Positions 15,087 to 19,656 of a stretch of 22,104 nt of DNA are shown here, in pieces. The stretch lies in the NCBI GenBank assembly GCA_017517815.1, contig JAFWYA010000084.1:1-22104 (forward strand). The letters are read 5' to 3'. The stretch comes from Clostridia bacterium (GTDB lineage Bacteria > Bacillota_A > Clostridia > Christensenellales > Aristaeellaceae). Made by a program: the position numbers and the translations under genes. The notes beneath the pieces are model-generated. The model had not been told where the DNA came from. It saw nothing but the letters and a program-made list of their open reading frames with translations, and made no database searches. Positions within the stretch are counted from its first letter, which is position 1. Every line of letters begins with the position of its first letter.

Positions 15087-16274
15087 TTACATGTCCTCGA
15101 AGAAGGGTTCGCCGGCCTCGTTTTCCAGAATGCCCAGCTCATTGAACTTGAGCGAAACGGGCTTGGCCATGATGTACTTGAGAATGGTGTCGTAGCGAAC
15201 GCTCTCGGTGTAGGTAAGCAGAGTAAAAGCAACGCCGTGCTTTTTGGCGCGGCCGGTACGGCCGATGCGGTGCAGGTAGTACTCGTTTTCATTGGGAAGG
15301 TCGTAGTTGATAACGGCCTCCACGTCGTCCACGTCAATGCCGCGAGCGGCAACGTCAGTGGCCAGCAGAATCTGGAACTTGCCCTTGCGGTAGCCCTGCA
15401 TCACCTGGTTGCGTGCGGACTGGCGCATGTCGCCATGCAGGCATTCACAGGGATAACCAGCGTTCTGCAGGCGCTTGCACAGGCGCTGGGTCATGTCCTT
15501 GGTGTTGACAAACACCATGATGCGCTGGTAAACGTCACTGTCGAGCAGGTACAGCAGGTGATCATACTTGCTTTCACGCTCGGTCGCGATGACGTACTGG
15601 GTGATCTGCGGGCGGTTTTCCTTGGTGGCCTGAATGGTTACCTCGGCAGGATCCTGCAGATACTTCCATGCGATGGTCATAACATCCTGATTGGTGGTGG
15701 CGCTGAACAGCACCAGCTCGCGATCGGACGGTGTGGCCTCGATGATTTTGGTCACGTCTTTGACAAAGCCCATATTGAGCATTTCATCCGCTTCATCCAG
15801 CACCATGGTGTGGATGGCATCCAGACGAATGTTGCCACGGTTCATGTGATCCAGCAAACGACCGGGGGTGGCAACCACAATCTGCGGATTCTGCTTCAGC
15901 TGGCTCAGCTGCTTGGTGATAGGCTGTCCGCCGTAAAGGCAGGCAATGCGTACACCGGGAATGAAACGCGCCAGCGCCTTGAGCTCTTCAGTGATCTGCA
16001 GGCTGAGCTCGCGGGTGGGCGCCAGCACAAGTTCCTGCACGCGCTTATCGCTTAAGTTTACATACTCAAGCATCGGAATGCCGAAGGCGCAGGTCTTGCC
16101 GGTGCCGGTGGGGGCGATAGCGATCACGTCGCGGCCCTCCATCATCAGGGGAAGGGTTTTCATCTGAACGGGGGTCATTTCGCTAAAGCCCATCCGTTCA
16201 ACAGCCTTGAGGATCTCGGGACTGAGATCAGCGGCTTCGGAAAATTTCATGGTCTGTACAGCTTCTGTTTCCAA
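15087..16274 (-). CDS. DEAD-box ATP-dependent RNA helicase (minimal core)
   Basis: This 395-residue protein has all DEAD-box motifs: Q motif around residues 30-37, motif I APTGTGKT (54-61), Ia PTREL, Ib TPGR, II DEAD (160-163), III SAT (191-193), IV VFVNT, V ATDVAARGIDV and VI HRIGRTGR (335-342). It is a bare two-domain core with no C-terminal basic or RNA-recognition extension, unlike CshA or DbpA, so it is likely a general RNA-remodelling helicase. The start is TTG at 16274, supported by AAGGAG 8 nt upstream; the next in-frame Met is eight codons later without a site. It follows the TSCPD gene by 15 bp and precedes the CofE-like gene by 18 bp. Confidence 0.95.
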   Translation of the reverse strand: METEAVQTMKFSEAADLSPEILKAVERMGFSEMTPVQMKTLPLMMEGRDVIAIAPTGTGKTCAFGIPMLEYVNLSDKRVQELVLAPTRELSLQITEELKALARFIPGVRIACLYGGQPITKQLSQLKQNPQIVVATPGRLLDHMNRGNIRLDAIHTMVLDEADEMLNMGFVKDVTKIIEATPSDRELVLFSATTNQDVMTIAWKYLQDPAEVTIQATKENRPQITQYVIATERESKYDHLLYLLDSDVYQRIMVFVNTKDMTQRLCKRLQNAGYPCECLHGDMRQSARNQVMQGYRKGKFQILLATDVAARGIDVDDVEAVINYDLPNENEYYLHRIGRTGRAKKHGVAFTLLTYTESVRYDTILKYIMAKPVSLKFNELGILENEAGEPFFEDM

Positions 16275-16289
16275 AACGGGTTCTCCTTA

Positions 16290-16535
16290 TCAGGACTGCT
16301 GAGCCAGGCATTCTTCAATGGCGTGGCTAAGCTGATCAGGGCAGGAAGTGGCGCCGCGACAGGGGATGCCGCGCAGGCGGTTCATGATCTCCTCAGCATT
16401 CTGGCCGACGACAGCAGCCGCCAGACCAACGGTGTTGCCGCGGCAGCCGCCGGTGAATTTGCACTCTGTGATGACGCCATTTTCGATTTCAAGATCGATA
16501 GCGGTCGAGCAGGTGCCCTTGGTTTTATAATGCAT
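16290..16535 (-). CDS. TSCPD domain protein (TIGR03905 family)
   Basis: This 81-residue protein matches the small clostridial TIGR03905 family. It contains GTCSTAIDLEI, the glycine-rich CKFTGGCRGNTVGLA stretch and a literal TSCPD motif (CRGATSCPDQL), giving five cysteines. A similar domain occurs at the C-terminus of class II ribonucleotide reductases, where cysteines serve redox transfer; the stand-alone proteins have no assigned role. AAAGGAGAG precedes the ATG. It is the first gene of the minus-strand operon, and its upstream gap holds a dyad at 16556-16575 and a Spo0A-box match at 16587-16593. Confidence 0.9.
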   Translation of the reverse strand: MHYKTKGTCSTAIDLEIENGVITECKFTGGCRGNTVGLAAAVVGQNAEEIMNRLRGIPCRGATSCPDQLSHAIEECLAQQS

Positions 16536-16555
16536 AACAATCTCTCCTTTTATAT

Positions 16556-16575
16556 GGCTTATTGCAAATTAAGCC
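16556..16575 (-). promoter_or_regulatory. Operator-like dyad upstream of the TSCPD gene
   Basis: GGCTTA (16556-16561) and TAAGCC (16570-16575) form a perfect 6-bp inverted repeat around an AT-rich centre, about 20 bp before the start codon. A TTGGCT-17-TATAAA pair overlaps it, but its -10 abuts the ribosome binding site, so the real promoter is probably further upstream. Confidence 0.4.
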
Positions 16576-16586
16576 AATTTATTTAT

Positions 16587-16593
16587 TTCGACA
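16587..16593 (-). promoter_or_regulatory. Perfect Spo0A box (0A box)
   Basis: TTCGACA is the exact complement of the 0A box TGTCGAA. It is 52 bp from the TSCPD start and 87 bp from the start of the divergent Cys-rich gene. A heptamer is weak evidence on its own; it is listed because the window's other two perfect copies are also intergenic and close by. Confidence 0.45.
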
Positions 16594-16679
16594 CCATACC
16601 CCGTTTTCCTTCTTCGCATTTCACATTACGCTGAATTAAGCATACCCTGAGATTATCAGGCAGAAAAAGGAGCGGCGCA

Positions 16680-17537
16680 ATGAGGGTGCTTGTGACAGAT
16701 GAATCAGGCGTGTGGAAATACACGCACAGCGAAGCTGCGCCCAAACAGCTTCCGTTTAAACTGGAATGCCCGTGTACGCCGTGTGCGGCGCATGCATTGA
16801 TCGCCTGCTGCTGCAAAAAAACACTCGAATGCATTTGCCTGCAAAGGCACTCCTGGAATCCTGTCAGCTGTATGCCCGCTGTTCCGGGGATCAGCAGCAT
16901 GGCATTTTCTCCCTGCGGAAGATACCTGTATCAGCTTGGTACAGAGGCAGACAGCATCCATACGCGCCTGATTGCAACGGGGGAGTTGCTGTTTGCTGCG
17001 CCTGTTGGCGTATTCCCGCGGTCTATGCGCATGATTCAGCAGGGCAGACATTTGCTGATTGCAGGAGGTGCTGCAGGCGAAGCCTACATACTGAATGCGC
17101 CCGAACTGCTGAACGAACGGACGATTTACACCAAACACGCCTGTTTTGCTGCCGATCTGTGGGCAGGCGGGATCGTTTTAGTTTGTGCGGCAGAGGGAGA
17201 CGATATCCATACGGTGATCTATACGCTGTCTGCGCGTGGCGTAAAACCTGCAAAGCTGACGGAACTGCCTGGGCAGCCCGGAGGGTTATGCGTGTGTCCT
17301 GATGGAAAGACAGCCCTGCTCAGCACGCCCGATGGGCTGATGAAGCTGGATCTGTGCAGCGGAATCGTTCTTTGGAACCGTCCGGAATGGGCTTTGTGTA
17401 TGCAGCTGGAATGTCGAGGCAGTCGTGTGCTTATCAGCGATACGTTGGACGGTCGAGTCTGTCTGATGAATCATAATGCACCGTGGGAGCAGCAGATCCT
17501 GTTTCGGGGAACAACAGCACAGGCATGCTTTCTGTAA
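16680..17537 (+). CDS. Cys-rich WD40/YVTN-like beta-propeller protein of unknown function
   Basis: This 285-residue protein has no signal peptide or membrane helix. Repeated four-strand-like units ending in short turns (ISSMAFSPCGRYLYQLG, GRHLLIAGGAAGEAYIL, PGGLCVCPDGKTALLSTPDGLMKLDL, GSRVLISDTLDGRVCLMN) suggest a YVTN/WD40-type propeller. It is unusually rich in cysteine: 19 residues, eight of them at positions 30-53 (C30, C32, C35, C43-45, C51, C53), which could bind metal or form disulfides. AAGGAG 8 nt upstream supports the ATG. It starts divergently from the TSCPD gene, with a 0A-box match between them, and lies about 95 bp before the DUF378 gene. I recognise no specific family; a spore-related role is suggested only by location. 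Confidence 0.72.
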   Translation: MRVLVTDESGVWKYTHSEAAPKQLPFKLECPCTPCAAHALIACCCKKTLECICLQRHSWNPVSCMPAVPGISSMAFSPCGRYLYQLGTEADSIHTRLIATGELLFAAPVGVFPRSMRMIQQGRHLLIAGGAAGEAYILNAPELLNERTIYTKHACFAADLWAGGIVLVCAAEGDDIHTVIYTLSARGVKPAKLTELPGQPGGLCVCPDGKTALLSTPDGLMKLDLCSGIVLWNRPEWALCMQLECRGSRVLISDTLDGRVCLMNHNAPWEQQILFRGTTAQACFL

Positions 17538-17585
17538 AAAGCGTGTATCATTTGTGTGTTTGCTGCGCATCCTTTCCATGAAAAG

Positions 17586-17608
17586 TCCCGCCAGTTGTAC
17601 TGACGGGA
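17586..17608 (+). other. Imperfect hairpin in the DUF378 leader
   Basis: TCCCGCCAG (17586-17594) pairs with CTGACGGGA (17600-17608) except for one mismatch, around a 5-nt loop, just before the AAGGAGG of the DUF378 gene. No plus-strand T-run follows, so termination of the preceding gene here is unlikely. Confidence 0.4.
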
Positions 17609-17631
17609 ACGGATATGAAGGAGGCATAAAC

Positions 17632-17835
17632 ATGCTTAACAAGCTTTCACTGGTGTTGGTCATCATCGGCGCGATCAACTGGGCGCTGATCGGTATTTTT
17701 CAATTTGATCTGGTTGCTTATCTCTTCGGCGGACAGTCTGCCATGCTCAGCCGGGTGATCTACACGCTTGTGGGTGCAGCTGGATTGTGGTGCATCACAC
17801 TGCTGTTTGGCGAGCATGCGTCTGTGAAGGAATGA
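17632..17835 (+). CDS. DUF378 family small membrane protein
   Basis: This 67-residue protein has two membrane helices: the first within KLSLVLVIIGAINWALIGIFQF, the second within LSRVIYTLVGAAGLWCITLLF. The GAINWALIG(I/L) core and the VIYxLVGxAG block are the DUF378 signature, and length is normal. Function is unknown. The start is fixed by AAGGAGG 7 nt upstream, although the frame is open further upstream. Its last 76 bp overlap the 3' end of the convergent Spo0A-like gene, and no terminator follows until 18186. Both genes have good ribosome binding sites and family matches, so I accept both. Confidence 0.88.
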   Translation: MLNKLSLVLVIIGAINWALIGIFQFDLVAYLFGGQSAMLSRVIYTLVGAAGLWCITLLFGEHASVKE

Positions 17836-18551
17836 CGCAGCGCAAGGCGCAGCTGCTGGGCAGCCTGCAGCAGAAAGGCACGGTTGGTGGGTTTGCCGCG
17901 TTCGGGATCGATGGTCGCTCCAAAATGACGTTCGATCCCGGCAAGGCTTCCCTGTGTGAACACACTTTCCACAGCAACGCGCAGACAGCGCTCTATGGCA
18001 GCGGGGGTTGTTGAAAACTGCTGTGCGCAGGAAAGATACAGCGCTTCCAGCGACAGCCGTTCCCAATCCGACGAAGGGATCAATCGCTGCAAAAGCCAGG
18101 AAGCATATTGCCTGCCTTTGTAGCGCTGTGCCAGCCCGATCTCATCCAGAAAGGCATTTACGCTTATACATACCTGCGTGTTTTGAACCGCTGCCGCTTT
18201 TGGCAGCGGTTTTTGACTGAGAATGTGAATCAGCCTGCAAAGCCGGAACGGCGTAGTGCCCGGACAAACAACCGCATCCGCCCATTCGGGCCGGGCAGTG
18301 CAGCATTCGGGCGGGCATATAAACAGTACGCGAGGTGGACAAACCTGCTGGGAAAGGGTTTGACCAACCAGCATTCCTTCGCAGGCGGACAGGCACTGAT
18401 GCAGCAGAAGAACGCTGTAGTGTTCTGTTTCGAGGCGTCTGATAGCATCAGCACCGTCGCTTGTCCATTCAACGTCCCAGTCTTCGCAAACAAGCGTCTG
18501 TGCAATGGCACGGGCCATATCCTGATCAGACAAAGCAATCAAAAGCCGCAT
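17760..18551 (-). CDS. Spo0A-like regulator with degenerate receiver domain
   Basis: This 263-residue protein has the two-domain layout of Spo0A. The C-terminal half is clearly the Spo0A DNA-binding domain: FLDEIGLAQRYKGRQYASWLL, then STTPAAIERCLRVAVESVFTQGS (recognition-helix region) and RHFGATIDPERGKPTNRAFL. The N-terminal half keeps the receiver fold pattern but not its chemistry. The acidic pair after strand 1 reads ALSDQD, the phosphoacceptor position in YSVLLLHQCL is H51 instead of Asp, and the strand-5 Lys of the usual KP is Cys (VVCPG, C96). It therefore should not be phosphorylated in the normal way. The start follows GGGAGG by 7 nt. About 25 extra C-terminal residues overlap DUF378 antisense. 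A perfect 0A box lies 70 bp upstream. A canonical Spo0A is presumably elsewhere in the genome. Confidence 0.88.
   Translation of the reverse strand: MRLLIALSDQDMARAIAQTLVCEDWDVEWTSDGADAIRRLETEHYSVLLLHQCLSACEGMLVGQTLSQQVCPPRVLFICPPECCTARPEWADAVVCPGTTPFRLCRLIHILSQKPLPKAAAVQNTQVCISVNAFLDEIGLAQRYKGRQYASWLLQRLIPSSDWERLSLEALYLSCAQQFSTTPAAIERCLRVAVESVFTQGSLAGIERHFGATIDPERGKPTNRAFLLQAAQQLRLALRHSFTDACSPNSSVMHHNPAAPTSV
18186..18214 (+). terminator. Intrinsic terminator on the plus strand, inside the Spo0A-like gene
   Basis: AACCGCTGCC (18186-18195) and GGCAGCGGTT (18202-18211) form a perfect 10-bp stem with a 6-nt loop, followed by TTTTT. It acts only on plus-strand transcripts, such as read-through from DUF378, because the minus-strand reading lacks a T-run. 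It is antisense to the interdomain linker (residues 113-122) of the Spo0A-like protein. Confidence 0.75.
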
Positions 18552-18620
18552 GGGCGCACCTCCCAAGGAAAAAGATACGCCATGCGGCTTTTAGCTCCTG
18601 CCGTGAAAAAAGAAAGGCTT

Positions 18621-18627
18621 TGTCGAA
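18621..18627 (+). promoter_or_regulatory. Perfect Spo0A box upstream of the Spo0A-like gene
   Basis: TGTCGAA lies in the extended context CTTTGTCGAAAAA, close to the ideal 0A box. It is in the 81-bp gap between the FMN-binding gene (stop at 18633) and the Spo0A-like gene (start at 18551), about 70 bp upstream of the latter. I see no convincing -35/-10 pair in the gap. Confidence 0.55.
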
Positions 18628-18632
18628 AAACG

Positions 18633-19496
18633 TCACTGGTTCTGCGCCAGAAAAACGGCGGCTTCATTAACGGCATCTACGACGGCCTGAGAGGAGATCG
18701 TCGCACCGGACACGGCATCGATATCCTGCCCAAGCGCCAGCGGCGGAACTTTGCTGATAAACAGGCTGGTAAACGAATCTTCCTTTACGCGGCTGCCAAC
18801 ACCTTCTGTTTCCATAAAGCGCACGCCGCCAACGTCCAGCTTTTGAATGGCCCCGCTGGTATCAAGCGTAAGCCTGACCAGAACCGGGCCGCCATAGCCG
18901 ATGACGCTTGCATTGGCTGTCATCACATCCTGCTGTATGGTGCCGCTGTTTTGCTTCAAATAGGGCTTCATTTGTGCTGCGGCTGCATTCACGCCGTCAA
19001 TGATCGCCGTGCTGGTTACGGTGGCACCGGCGATGCCGTCAATGTCCTGCCCAAGCGTCAGCGGGACGGGTTTTCCGATGAACTGGTCTGTAAAAGACGC
19101 TTCTTTGGCTTTGGCACCCAAACCTTCCGTTTCGTTGAAATCAGCGCCTCCTACATGAATACCGGCAAGGGTACCATCTGGACGAAGGCCGACGATCAGC
19201 TCAATCGGGCCGCCATAGCCCTGTACGGTCTGCTTGACGGCATAGCCGAGCGGTTCACCGCCGCGAAGCACGGTATAGGCCATTTCAAGGCCGTCCTTAG
19301 CCTCAATCGTCATTCGTTCAAAGGCGTCCATTCCTTCGCCTGCATAAGGAAACAGCTGGCGAAACAGTCCCTCGTGCGTCTGCAGATCGCGGTCCGTTTT
19401 TGCATCGGCACTGCCGCCTGCAGACAGCGCAGTTACACCGACTGCTGCAACAACGGCTGCAATGATCCATCCTGCCCATTTTCGTTGTTTATCCAT
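18633..19496 (-). CDS. Membrane-anchored protein with two FMN-binding domains (RnfG/NqrC-like fold)
   Basis: This 287-residue protein has an N-terminal membrane anchor (WAGWIIAAVVAAVGVTALSAG, residues 8-27) after a basic start, so the rest should be outside the membrane. Two tandem FMN_bind domains follow, at about 92-175 and 198-283. Both have GYGGP at the start, an (N/M)ETEG(L/V)G turn and a flavinylation-type motif: DGIAGATVT (153-161) and DAVSGATIS (260-268). In this family FMN is attached covalently to the last Thr or Ser of D-x-x-(S/T/A)-G-A-T-x-(S/T) by ApbE, which is not in the window. A role in extracytoplasmic electron transfer fits. ATG 19496 has GAGGAGG 9 nt upstream. It is divergent from spoIIE and precedes the Spo0A-like gene. 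Confidence 0.9.
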   Translation of the reverse strand: MDKQRKWAGWIIAAVVAAVGVTALSAGGSADAKTDRDLQTHEGLFRQLFPYAGEGMDAFERMTIEAKDGLEMAYTVLRGGEPLGYAVKQTVQGYGGPIELIVGLRPDGTLAGIHVGGADFNETEGLGAKAKEASFTDQFIGKPVPLTLGQDIDGIAGATVTSTAIIDGVNAAAAQMKPYLKQNSGTIQQDVMTANASVIGYGGPVLVRLTLDTSGAIQKLDVGGVRFMETEGVGSRVKEDSFTSLFISKVPPLALGQDIDAVSGATISSQAVVDAVNEAAVFLAQNQ

Positions 19497-19552
19497 TCGT
19501 TCATGCCTCCTCTGCACGCAGTCTGCCCACTGCAGCGATGCGTTATCCTCAG

Positions 19553-19559
19553 TGTCGAA
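19553..19559 (+). promoter_or_regulatory. Perfect Spo0A box between the FMN-binding gene and spoIIE
   Basis: TGTCGAA in AGTGTCGAAAATT, 57 bp upstream of the FMN-binding gene and 98 bp upstream of spoIIE. In Bacillus subtilis spoIIE is a direct Spo0A~P target with several 0A boxes upstream of a sigma-A promoter, which makes this position meaningful. Confidence 0.6.
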
Positions 19560-19593
19560 AATTGGGGCAGGAACGACAGTTTTCGCATTTTCA

Positions 19594-19627
19594 TCCGACA
19601 GCCATCCGCCGCAGCCGACGCTATACT
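19594..19627 (+). promoter_or_regulatory. Candidate Spo0A-activated spoIIE promoter with 21-bp spacer
   Basis: CCGACA (19595-19600) resembles a -35 and TATACT (19622-19627) a -10, with a 21-bp spacer, longer than the usual 17 bp. The -35 overlaps TCCGACA (19594-19600), a one-mismatch inverted 0A box. Spo0A~P-dependent sigma-A promoters of B. subtilis (spoIIE, spoIIG) have this kind of long spacer and 0A overlap. A second AT-rich -10-like TATATT (19633-19638) is nearby. Confidence 0.5.
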
Positions 19628-19656
19628 GACCGTATATTGAACACAGGAGGCAGCGT

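Noticed and set aside
14298..16055. A 585-codon plus-strand open frame opposite the DEAD-box helicase and CofE-like genes
   Set aside because: It mirrors the codon bias of the true genes, spans their junction, and encodes a His/Gly/Leu-rich sequence with no motif.
16550..16575. TTGGCT-17-TATAAA as the TSCPD promoter
   Set aside because: The -10 abuts the AAAGGAGAG ribosome binding site, so transcription would begin at or after that site.
16616..16648. A sigma-E-like promoter (GCATTTC and CATACCCT) for the Cys-rich gene
   Set aside because: The -10 resembles the consensus, but the -35 matches only 5 of 7 and the 18-bp spacing is too long.
17586..17608. Terminator for the Cys-rich gene
   Set aside because: The hairpin has an internal mismatch and no plus-strand T-run, so read-through into DUF378 is more likely.
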